Origin: Chlorops oryzae
Lineage: Eukaryota; Arthropoda; Insecta; Diptera; Chloropidae
Direction of reading: 5' to 3'
Assembly (NCBI GenBank): GCA_020466095.1
Contig: CM035808.1
Coordinates: 7,671,133-7,735,132 of the forward strand
DNA: 64,000 nt
Below the pieces are notes generated by a model. It worked only from the letters and a program-made list of their open reading frames with translations, had not been told where the DNA came from and searched no databases. This document shows positions 36,953-47,900 of this stretch, one piece after another (position 1 is the stretch's first letter; each line of letters starts with the position of its first letter). The translations under genes were made by a program, and so were the position numbers.

Positions 36953-37652
36953 CGCCGTTTAGACGTGCTTCAACATCGTTCAACAAAACGCAGTTCGTTG
37001 GAGAGACGCATCGGGGAGATGAAGAAGGTTTTTGTTGAACGTACTCGGCTATTCTCTTTGTGCCTATATTCTTAGCGTGAAACTTGAAAACAACCCCTGT
37101 GCGATTTTTACATTTGCTTCACATATTTTTGTCATTCGAACGGAAAGGTTCGACTGCCTTCGCTAAAAATTTTATTTATTTTTTTTTGCATCTCTTTTGA
37201 TATTTTTCATTTTATTAGCTTTTTAATAATTTTAAATTCGAAATTTGATTTTTATTTTTGAACGGAAAAGAATAAAAATCAAGCAATGAGGATTATTTTT
37301 GATTTTTTTAAAATAAAACTTATAACTGTTACAATCTCTCCTATTTATACATTTATATGAAAATAAAAAAAAACATTCCAAGCAATATTAAATAGTTTTT
37401 GTGTTTTTGAAATCGCATTGTTGTATTTGCGTTCAATACATTCGGAATATCAATCATTTTTGAGAGATGCGTCAGGATTTTATTTTCTTTCATTTCTAAC
37501 ATCGTTCCTACGCGCAAGAGGGAAACGTCGAAATAAAAAATGTTGAAGCATTTGTTGAACGAAGCAAATTTTGGCTGTGTGGACACGAACGAAACATGAA
37601 AAGGCAATCTGATAATTTGTTGAACGATGTTGATCATACGTCTAAACGGGCG
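36953..37652. mobile_element. CTAA-flanked MITE, CGCCGTTTAGACG ends
   Basis: Exactly 700 bases are bounded by CGCCGTTTAGACGT and ACGTCTAAACGGGCG, and continue inward with CAACATCGTTCAACAAA and TTTGTTGAACGATGTTG. Both sides carry CTAA (36949-36952 and 37653-37656). No ORF is supported. It lies between htk and Dullard, ~240 bases upstream of the Dullard start. Confidence 0.75.
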
Positions 37653-37895
37653 CTAAGATAAAGCTAAGTTATAATTCGAGCTTCGACAAAAAACCTAGGT
37701 TACATCTCGAGCGCCGTGACATCTGTCAACAAAACTCTATCCTTCTCAGTCGCACTGACACAAATAGTCCTCTGTCGGCCTCACTCCTGTGTATCATCAT
37801 ACCAACAAGCAAATTCAAAAAAAAAATTTGACAGTGTCTCGCTTGTAGTATTGTGTATGATTCGAAATGAAATACTTTTTTGCCTGATTTCTGCA

Positions 37896-39300
37896 ATGAT
37901 TACATTTGATTTCTTTGAAATGAAATTCCGCGCACTGCTAGTTATGCTATCAAAAGTATGGACATTTATATGTTTTATGTTCAAAAAAAAAGTTCGTGCT
38001 GTAAGTATAGAAGAAAGTTATTGTAATATAAGAATTGATGTTTTAACACACAAATACAAAACATTAAAATTTAAGATAAGATAAAACGTTAAGTATTTAG
38101 CGTGCAGTACATCCTTGCATCGAACAATTTTGATATTAGAATTTAATGCGCGGGAAAAAATGTTACTCCCAACTCATTTCAATGTTTTAGCGTATTTATG
38201 TCGATCGGCTTGAGTGACAGTTAAAAAACCCAAAATTTCAAGTTAATATATGAAAATTGTTTAGAATACTTTTCTTTACTAATCTTACGAGGTTTTATTT
38301 TGTTTTTTTTATTGTAAACTGTTTGCTAAAATCCCACACGTATCTTTACGCATAGCAAATTTGCAAGAGTTTTTCGCGTTTTTTTTTTGGGAAATTGCAA
38401 ATTCTGACTTGTGACATTTTAGTTGCCGGTTGCCCGATAAATTAACACGGATATACACTTTTATATTACGATTTTTGAGGCATCTATTAGCCATTATGCC
38501 TAGATTCTATCATAAATATCACTGATATTATTCCCTTTAGTTTATACAGTATCAACCAGTAAGATATGAGCTCTTCCCATTATCACCGGTATCTCGGCAC
38601 CGATTAAGTATTGTACCACGGAAAACACTTGTGCTCGATCTCGACGAGACGCTTATTCATTCACATCACAATGCAATGCCAAGGAATACAGTGAAGCCTG
38701 GAACTCCGCATGATTTCACAGTGAAAGTTGTCATCGATAGAAATCCAGTGCGATTTTTTGTACATAAAAGGCCGCATGTAGATTTTTTTCTCGATGTGGT
38801 AAGACGCTTCATATATTATATAATATATACCTAATAATATAAATATTGGGAAATTCTTATTTCAGGTTTCTCAGTGGTATGATTTAGTTATATTTACGGC
38901 TAGTATGGAAATATATGGCGCAGCTGTCGCTGATAAATTGGATAATGGCAGAAATATACTTCAGAGGCGCTACTATCGCCAGCATTGTACTCCTGACTTT
39001 GGTTCTTTTACCAAAGATTTGTCAGCGATATGCCCCGACTTGAATAGGGTAAGTCAATTTATTGTAATTATATTGTTCAAATCAATTGTAATGGTGCCCC
39101 TTTTGCAGATATTCATCATTGATAATTCACCTGGTGCTTATCGATGTTTTCCAAACAATGCAATTCCAATAAAAAGTTGGTTTTCGGATCCAATGGATGT
39201 TGCGTTGCTCTCATTGCTTCCAATGCTAGACGCTCTTAGATTTACGAATGACGTGCGCTCAGTTTTATCAAGAAATCTACATTTACATCGTTTATGGTAG
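37896..39300 (+). CDS. Dd: Dullard/CTDNEP1 nuclear-envelope phosphatase
   Basis: Four coding exons, 37896-38000, 38541-38798, 38866-39048 and 39109-39300, encode 245 residues (human CTDNEP1 has 244). It is a membrane-anchored Ser/Thr phosphatase of the nuclear envelope/ER that acts on lipin and tempers BMP signalling. Seen are an N-terminal membrane helix ([19 protein letters not shown]), the catalytic [12 protein letters not shown] (first Asp at ~64), and the conserved [21 protein letters not shown] and DNSPGAY motifs. The C-terminus is [10 protein letters not shown]. Intron 1 splits [14 protein letters not shown] in phase 0. The start could also be the internal Met at residue 9. No damage is visible. 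Confidence 0.95.
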
Positions 39301-39495
39301 CAGGTAAATTTGATCAATTTGAATCAATTGAATTTTTAGTGGGACTTTTTTTTTTTTTGAATACTTTCAACCATTAAAGATATATTTTTCGAAAAGAAAA
39401 AAGGATATTTTTTCATTCGAATTCAGTTTCAACCTCCTAAAACTGAGGCTAATTGTTTTTTTTTTTATAAATTTTATTTTATTGGATGCTCAAAT
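39301..39495. other. Dullard 3' flank
   Basis: AT-rich, with poly-T runs. No separate feature seen before the hAT-like palindrome. Confidence 0.4.
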
Positions 39496-40397
39496 CAGAC
39501 CTGTTAAATAATGATTATTTAATTAATGATTAATTAATCAGATTATTTTTTTCTTATGAGTGAAATAGTGATTATTTAATGATTATTTTTGTATGACCTA
39601 TATTAATCAATGATTGCGATTACCAAATAATCATGAAATAATCATGATTATTTTAGATTAATGAAAAAAATCAGAAAAAATCAAAAAATAATCAAAAAAA
39701 TAATCCCGATTAATTTTAGATTATTTTTGAATATTTTTTTTTTTTTTATTATTTGATTTTTCCTGATTATTTTTGGGTTTTTTGATTTTTTTTGATTATT
39801 TTTGATTTGTTCTGATTTTTTTATTAATTTTAATTATTTTCAATTTGTAATTGAATATAATTAAATGTAGTACAGCGAGGGGCCCATATGTCCTTGCCTA
39901 TGACATCGCAATGTAAAATTCGCCTCTCGAAAGTATTGCCGGTGGTTTGACGAGGGGTGGTCCTAACCACAGGTGGCCGGTGAATTCACTTGTCCGTTGC
40001 CGGTCCCACGGACTATAGGGAAACTTTGGAAAAACGATGTTATTCAAATACAAATTGAAAATAATTAAAATTAATAAAAAAAAAATCAGAACAAATCAAA
40101 AATAATAAAAAAAATCAAAAAACCCAAAAATAATCAGGAAAAATCAAAAATAATCAAAAAAAAATCAAAAATATTCAAAAATAATCTAAAATTAATCGGG
40201 ATTATTTTTTTGATTATTTTTTGATTTTTTCTGATTTTTTTCATTAATCTGAAATAGTCCTGATTATTTCACGATTATTTGGTAATCGCAATCATTAATA
40301 ATCAAAAATTTCAAGAAGTTAAATTAATAATGATTATGGATTAAAAAAAGAACAATAATTCATGATTATTAATCTTAATCGGGATTTAACAGGTCTG
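39496..40397. mobile_element. hAT-like element with ~370-bp palindromic arms and a GC-rich core
   Basis: CAGACCTGTTAAAT begins and TTTAACAGGTCTG ends a 902-base element. It is flanked by a perfect 8-base duplication GCTCAAAT (39488-39495 and 40398-40405), diagnostic of the hAT superfamily. Each arm is ~370 bases of TGATTATT-type near-repeats complementary to the other. Between them, 39870-40020 is GC-rich and unlike anything around it (GTGGCCGGTGAATTC, GAGGGGTGGTCC). It has no ORF of note. Confidence 0.85.
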
Positions 40398-40636
40398 GCT
40401 CAAATAGACTTAATTTTTTTTAATTCTCCTAAGAGCGGGTATTCAACAATTCATTTTCATTTAGGGCGAGTTTAGTTTAACATTTATTTCAAATAAAAAA
40501 AAAAAAAAAACTAGAACCTAGCGAACTTCACCTAAATGTAAAGAAGTATATAATGCATACAGGATACCAGCATTAAAATTTCAATAGAACTGCATACCAA
40601 TGAAATACTTAAAATAGATTTTAAAAATATGATGTA

Positions 40637-40882
40637 CACCTAAGTCTGTTTTTACACGGTAGATTGGTTCCAGAAGAAGCCGTGTAAAAAATAAACCGTG
40701 TAAAAAAAGACATTGATCATACTTCATAAAAATTAAATTTGACAAAAAAAATTTAAGTACATAAAATTTCAAATCGTGCTAAATGGAATAAAATCGTGTA
40801 AAAAAATTAAAAATATTCAATTTTCAAACCGTGTTATATCAAAACCGTGCAAAAAAAGACCGTGTAAAAACAGACTTAGGTG
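40637..40882. mobile_element. TA-flanked MITE (Tc1/mariner-like), CACCTAAGTCTG ends
   Basis: CACCTAAGTCTGTTTTTACA and TGTAAAAACAGACTTAGGTG bound 246 bases with TA on both sides. Degenerate CCGTGTAAAAA repeats fill the interior. The dinucleotide TA target and long inverted ends fit a Tc1/mariner-derived MITE. Confidence 0.75.
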
Positions 40883-41172
40883 TATTTATACGTTTCGTTT
40901 CAATTACAATTTGTATAAAATAAGATCTTCGCCCTAAACAATTATTTTGAGAAATTTTCCTTTTTATCATTTTCAGATCTGCAAAAGTGTTATTTGGTGC
41001 TGTGACACTTGAACGAATTTTTATTTTATTATTTTCTATTAAATGTGTATTTTTCTTGTTTCTTTCCTTTTTACTCTTAAGAGAGATTGATATATGACAA
41101 ATAAAAGAAATATAAATCTTATTTCTCTCGCTCTTTGCGCACATTGAAAAAAGAGGCAAAGAACAGAATGTG

Positions 41173-41531
41173 CAGTCAAAACTCTCTATAACGACCGTCA
41201 TGAAATTGGTTCGTTATAGAGAAATTTCGATAGAAAAACAAAACAGGATTATACCATATACTCTCTGTGAGTGTCCCAAATCCCTATTTTCTTAATCATC
41301 CAGGTGCTTATATATTCTAAGTGACAATCAATTACATTTGAATATTAAAAAAAAAAAAAGGTTTTCCGAACCCCTTAAAATTCAAAGTCGTACCCGTGAA
41401 ATTTTTTTTGTACTATCGAATAATTCAAAATTCATCATGGAAAGAAATAGAACTAATCTATCGAAAAATTAAAACCCAAAAATAATATTTCTAGTGTTCG
41501 TTTTGATGTTCGCTATAGCGAGTTTCGACTG
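41173..41531. mobile_element. Probable MITE with CAGTCRAAACTC ends
   Basis: CAGTCAAAACTCTCTATAACG and CGCTATAGCGAGTTTCGACTG are imperfect inverted ends 359 bases apart. No duplication is visible at the flanks. The class is uncertain (Tigger/pogo-like ends are possible). Confidence 0.5.
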
Positions 41532-43665
41532 CATTTGGTATTTAAGCTGCTCAAAAGAAAATTGAAAGATGTATATAATATTTTGAGTTCATCCCTTTTA
41601 ATATTAAGAGTTTTACAAAGTTATTTGTAATGTTTTCTTTTTCTTTCTTAATTTGCTCTAATTTAAACCAGACCTTAAATCAAAATATGCTTGAAATCGG
41701 CAAACTGGAAAATTTGTTGAACATTTATATGTACTCATATTTTTAAGCTACAATAGTTGTTATAAGTAATATATAAAAATAAAAAAATAAATTGCTTAGT
41801 TTCTTCATTGATGTTTTGAATTTTTGGACTTTTTATTTTGATATTTTAGGAAAATTTTTATTGATTTATTAATTCTCTCTATTTATTATCAATTTCAACT
41901 GTTTCGTTCTAACATTTTTCATGGTGAAAACTAAAAAACAACTGCTTTTTTAAATATTCAAATGCTGTGTCATCAATTAATTTATATATATATATATATA
42001 TATGTATATGTATATATGGAAATGGATTTTCCACTTTGCCGGAATATGAAATCCCATTGGCGCGTAGTTTAATCTAGAAATTTATTTAAAAAGGCCTTTT
42101 TTTATCCATTATTTATTTAAAAAAAAATCTCAACTATATATATCATTGTGTATATTTGAAGAAATGGTTTTTAAAAATAAAAATCAAAAAATATGCAATT
42201 GTGAACTAAAATTTTTCAAATGTACATATGTTTTTTTTTTCTCTTAATTTTTAATAATATCCGGTACTCACTCAATGCTAACGCGTATTCAAATTTTATC
42301 CGCGACATCCATATGAATGATTATATATAACTATATATGTCACTCAGGAGCCGTTTCCATTTTGGCTCTTTTCACCACGGTCTTGGGTACCCACCACGGT
42401 CTTGGGTACCCACCAAAATGAGAACTTTTCACTTAGGTACTCACCAAAAGTATTTCCTCTCGCTCTTTTTTTGCCTGCCGAGAAACATCTCTTTCTAACT
42501 GGCGCGAAATGTCCCGCCGAAAATCTATGAGAGTGACATATATAGTAATATATGCGAATGATAAAATGAAGTGAAATATTTTGGCGTAGTTTTACTTTGT
42601 CAAAAGTTAAAAAATTACTCCATGACATACTGTAATTTTTTGATAGGACTTCTTGTCGTATGATGAAATGACCAAAAGAAGAAATTCGATGAAATATAAA
42701 ACGAAGCCAAGTTTTCATTTGCATCAACATTCTTGTATGGAGGAAATTTTATAACGTACTTACCATTCTTTTAATAAGCCCTATAAACGAAAAAAAAGGT
42801 TATCATAAAGTATTAGGGCAACTCATATCATGAGATAAAAATGTATTAATCGAATTTTTTTTTTAAGTTTGAATTTTCTTCTCCATTCTGAATTTTGTCT
42901 GGCAGTTTGAAAGGTCGAAAATTAAGATGAAGCATTAAAGTTTCCTTGAGTAAAATTTTTTATACTTTCCCAATATATTTTCTAGATTTCATTAAAAAAA
43001 AAACGGTATTAATTGTTAAAAAAAAATTATCGGAATAATATTTTTGAATTAGCTTTAATTTTATATATTTAGACGTAAAGATATAAGTAACTAAGTCATT
43101 TCCAAATAAAATTATCATGAACGTAAGATTAAGAAAATGCTCCATGCTTTGTTAATTGTTTTGATTAAATAATGTTCATGCATTCATATAGATTTTAAGT
43201 GAATATTATAAAAAATAAATTGAGCATAAATAGTAAAACTATTACTAATTATAAGTTAATTTTGTTTATTATCCAGCAAATCGTTTGTTATGCTCATTTT
43301 TCGCAAAAAAGAAAGATCCGTAATATTGGATTCCTAAATAAAAATGTATTTTCTTATTCCCAAAAAAAAAAACTGTCGGCGTTTTCAGTTCAATCAAAAT
43401 GTTTTCAGGAAGAAAATTGACTTTCCGCGCACTAGGGCTGATATATTTTGGATTACAAAGTTATTGCCGCAAAAGTACTAAATAGCTGGATATACACAAG
43501 TCGAATGTTCTAGCTTACGGAGGCAGAGAAACACAAAAACGAGTGAGTTGATTGGAAATTATTCTGAATTATGTCGCAAAAAGTCTCTCGATAACACAAT
43601 TTTCGATACTTTTAAGCGAGTAGTACTTTTATCCAAGGTATTTATAACCGCAAATCGGCAACACT
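41532..43665. other. Intergenic, no gene recognised
   Basis: AT-rich DNA. It includes a (TA)n microsatellite at about 41981-42018 and a short tandem motif around 42374-42415 in which CACCACGGTCTTGGGTACC occurs twice. ORFs here lack similarity to anything I recognise. Confidence 0.45.
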
Positions 43666-44440
43666 ATTCTTGACGGCTGTTCATCTTATTTGTAGGCAAC
43701 CCCGTACTATCTTAAAGCCGTTGTTATAGTCAGCACCAAAACAAAGCCATTGTTATAGATAGTATCAAAATAAAGCTGCAATCATTCATGGCATAAGACG
43801 GCATAACATAACATAGCATAATCAGCTGGTTCTATCTATTCAATACATGTTGTATGCAAGTGGTCAGTGATGGCATAACATAACATAACAGAACAGAAGA
43901 AGCTGTAGAAAACAGATTTTTCTTATGCCGTCTTATGTAAGTTCGAGCCAGCTGATTTGAATTTGTGTTGCCAACTCCTTCCCAAAGCTGCCACATTTGC
44001 CCTTTTTATGAAAATCTCGAAAAGCCACAATTACTAATGTTGTAATATGTTAAAATAGTATTAAGCATATAATTTTTTATGAAAGCAAAATATATTTTAT
44101 TACTTTTCGGCATGTCCCGAACTGATTTACAAGCGTTTGTTAATTATTTCTTGAGAAATTGTGGAAATAATTTTTACCCCCTTTCCGCAATGTGCACAAA
44201 TTACAACATTGCCTCTTCTGTGCTCTTATGTTTTCTTATGTCTTCACTGACTACTCAAAAAGCGCTTATGTTATTTTATGTTATGTTATGTTCTGTTATG
44301 CCGTCTTATGCCATGAATGATTGCAGCTTTATTCTTGACGGCTGTTCATCTTATTTGTAGGCAACTCCGTACTATCTTAAAGCCGTTGTTATAGCCAGCA
44401 CCAAAACAAAGCCATTGTTATAGATAGTATCAAAATAAGA
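43666..44440. mobile_element. MITE flanked by ~110-bp direct repeats
   Basis: TTCTTGACGGCTGTTCATC ... ATAGTATCAAAATAA occurs at about 43666-43775 and again at about 44331-44440. Between them is a palindromic element with ends AAGCTGCAATCATTCATGGC and GCCATGAATGATTGCAGCTT. Its interior (CTATTCAATACATGTTG, AAGAAGCTGTAGAAAA) is shared with the element at 61198-61767. The direct repeats are far too long for a transposition duplication. Confidence 0.7.
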
Positions 44441-44937
44441 TTGCGAATGTGAAATTAAATTAATTAAATTTAATTCGCAAAAATGAAGAGCAGCATTAAG
44501 CAAGACTGATCTGAAAAATAGCGTAATTCAAGGTAAAAATGACATTTATTGAAGTATGCAACTTTATTACGCTTAAATTCAATATCTCAATTGTTATTAA
44601 CCAAATTGTTCTACTTTCCGGGAAATCTTTAACCCTTTCATACCTGGTGTGTTTTGTTATTAAAAGTGTTACAATAGATTTTTGTGTCGATTACGAGTAA
44701 AAGTAGTAATTTGTTATGTCCATAAGTAGTGTTTAGTCTGAAAGCTAACTTGAAATTCATTATTATTCTACAGATTGTAGAGTAAAGACTAGTAAAAAAT
44801 GTTAGTATTGACACTTCCTAATTGTGCTACTTAAAGCTTATTTCTGAAAGGGTAATTTATCCTCAATTTCATAGTCTAAGGTTAATATTCATTTATTACA
44901 ATTAAAATTATTTTTAACCATAGATTACATAGCTTCC
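44441..44937. other. Set2 upstream region
   Basis: AT-rich. The Set2 ATG at 44938 follows TTACATAGCTTCC. No core promoter element could be fixed. Confidence 0.4.
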
Positions 44938-47900
44938 ATGGAACCAACAACAGTGGTGGTCCAGCGAAAGAAGGTTGGGAGACCACCAAAAGCCCCACAA
45001 ACAGGAGCTTGCGAAGCTGTGATAGCAGTATCGCCTATGCATGATGGTGAAACTAATGCTCCAACTCCACCTTTGGATACATCGGGGGAGTGTCGTCGCA
45101 GTTCGCGTAAGAAAATTATTAAATTCGATGTACGCGATTTATTGAACAAACATAGGAAACCGCATAAAATACAAATCGAGGCACGGATCGATTCCAATGC
45201 ACCTTCAATTTCACCGAAGCCATCCAATTCCGGTGACAATGAAGCGGAAAATCTTGCAACGAAGAATTCAGAAAAATGTTTCATTGAGAAAACTTCGATC
45301 ATACAACGTTCAGTTGTCTATGATCATTCGCATTCATTGTCACAAGTTCCAATATCGTTAAAGACTGAAATCTTCAAACCAAATCAATCGTCCAGCCTTA
45401 TTGTTGCCCAAATGGAAAGCAGTGGTCCTCTTATCAGTCAAATTACTTACAAGCCGTCAAAACTATTTAAAAAGTCTTTAGGCGAGATGCATGTACCAAA
45501 GAAAAGAGGACGTCCACCAAAAAATCGAAGTCTAACTGAAAAACCAATAACTCCCGTAGGCGAGCAACCAAAATTTTTTGCGAATATTCAAGAAGTTGAA
45601 ATGAAACATAGACCAGCTGAAGTAATTGGAAATGAAATTATTCTCTCAAATGAAATGCATGTAAATAGGACGGAAAGTTCAACAACTGAAATAGATTTAA
45701 AAGAAGAGGCCTCTTGTATAAAGGAAGGTGGTGAGTCTGTGACAGAAAAATCAATGCAATCAATCTCGGTCGATGTCAAAAAATTCCCAATTTCTGACGT
45801 TCCAGTAAAAGTCTTCAAAAACGAAGAGAATATTATTGATAGCTTGAAAATGGATATGATAAATGATATACGAACTCAGGGTTCCGATCAAAAATTATCT
45901 ATTGAACGTGGTTTTGGAAGAACTCAATTTCAACAAGAGTTCGAAGCTCACATTGCAGAAAGTGTGAATAAAGGAATGTTCCAAAGCGAAACAGAAAAGA
46001 AAATGAAAACATTCTCCAATATCACATTGCCATTGAAGAAACAAATAAGTAAATTACAAGGGCTGCAAGCTCAATTGTATTCGATTGACTCTGTTGAAGT
46101 TTTGGAAAAAGTTCCAAATGAAACCGAAAGCGATATGCAATATACAGCAAAGGAAATTGACGAATCAGTTGAAAATTCTTCACTAACGCCGCCGCCACCA
46201 CCACAGCGAAGCGAAAGACGTAGTGGTCGTCGCATTATCGAAGGTTCGTGTAAAACTTTAGAAGAAACCTTCGCTGAGATAACTGCCAATAGTTCAAAGG
46301 AAATATTGAGTATGACTACTCAAAGAACTAACGACAGCTGTGAAGAAAATTTCGTTGGCATAACTAAAGGTAATGATGATTTGAATTCTTCAAAACTGCC
46401 AGTCGAAGATTCTTCAAGTTCTTCCGTCAGTCCTGCTGAGCAGCACTCATTTGAACAGGAAGCAGTTGTAGCAAAACGAAGAGGCAGACCACCAAAAATT
46501 AAGACAGTGCCTGATAATGAAGAAAGCATCAAAATAATTGATATTAAAGCTAACACGGAAAACTGTGAGCAGCCAGAGAAACCAGCAACATGTGTTAACT
46601 TTAGATCTTCCGAGACATCTTCTCTCATTATTAGCATGATGCCTAAAGAAATCGAAAAACAAATTGAAAATGAAAATTTATGCGAAAAAATAGCACTGCC
46701 ACCATCTGCAAAGAATTCAGATAGCAAATCTCAAATTGTTACTGAAACTGTGGACTTACCTTCTCGTGAAACTGCAGAGATATCGACAAAAGTTCAAAAC
46801 GAAAAGCCACATAAAGAGCACAAAATGCGTTCTAAGGAACGCTACGAAGAGAGATCTCCATCTAAAAAATCCAGCAGTCATCATAAGCATCATAAACACG
46901 ATGAGCACCGTTCATCTCATAAAAAAGAGCATAAGTCTCCCAAGCATAGGTCCAGCAGTAAGGAGGAAAGAGTAAAATCTAAAAAGTCTAGAGAAAGATC
47001 GAAGGAACTAAAGTCAAATCAATACAATAGTGAGAAGATTCATCATAAACATGAAGACGCGAAGAAAAGTGTTATTATGTTTAAAGAAAAATCATCTCCA
47101 GTTGCTCCGACAAAATTCATTGAAAAGGCTTCTTCTTCTTCTGCCATAAAAGATGATAGTCTTTTGATTGAAGCGAAACGACCGACCTCATTACCATCTG
47201 CTCAAGAAAAATCAGAAAACGAAGGTATGAAATCAGTTGGATCAACTTATAAAGATAAATCAATTACCGATACTTTTAAAAAGTCCAAATTAACAACCAC
47301 AGAGATCTTACCATGCGGGAATAATCCGGAAGAATCTAAAAAGTCTAAGGAGAATACTTTCAAGGATGATAACAAGTCTTCTTCAACTCCTAAGGACAAG
47401 CTTATTAGTGAAGAATACAAAAAACGCTCCACTATCGAATCCAGTAATAAGAAATCATCATCGTCATCATTAGCATTGTTTTATAAGGAAAAATTCGCTG
47501 AAGAATTCGTTATGAAAAAGACAGCAACATCAACACCAGAAGAAAGATACAAAAAGTCAACTGGAGATGTAACTGAAAAAAGGAAAGAAAAAGAAAAATT
47601 AATGGGTGAAAGTATAATAAAATCTCTCACATTTGATGAATTCTCTATTTTTAAATCCAAGGATCACAAAAGGAGGGAGCACAATAGAAAGAAACACAAG
47701 TCTTTAAGCAATGCAACATCGAAAACCTCACCCAAGAGTGATACAAGCAGCCTTTCTGATTCAAACAAAGCGTCATCGGTATCAAGCCGAAATATTTCAA
47801 AGAGCCCAGGTTCGTCTAGAAAATATACTGATATAAAAAGCCATAAAAATAAAAATATGCATAATGAAACCCCAGAGACATCAACTAGAGGAGATAGTTC

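Noticed and set aside
39870..40020. GC-rich segment as an rRNA or tRNA gene fragment
   Set aside because: It contains no rRNA sequence I recognise and no A/B boxes; left as an unexplained core of the hAT-like element.
41978..42019. Terminator or promoter in a TA-rich run
   Set aside because: It is a plain (TA)n microsatellite without nearby gene starts.
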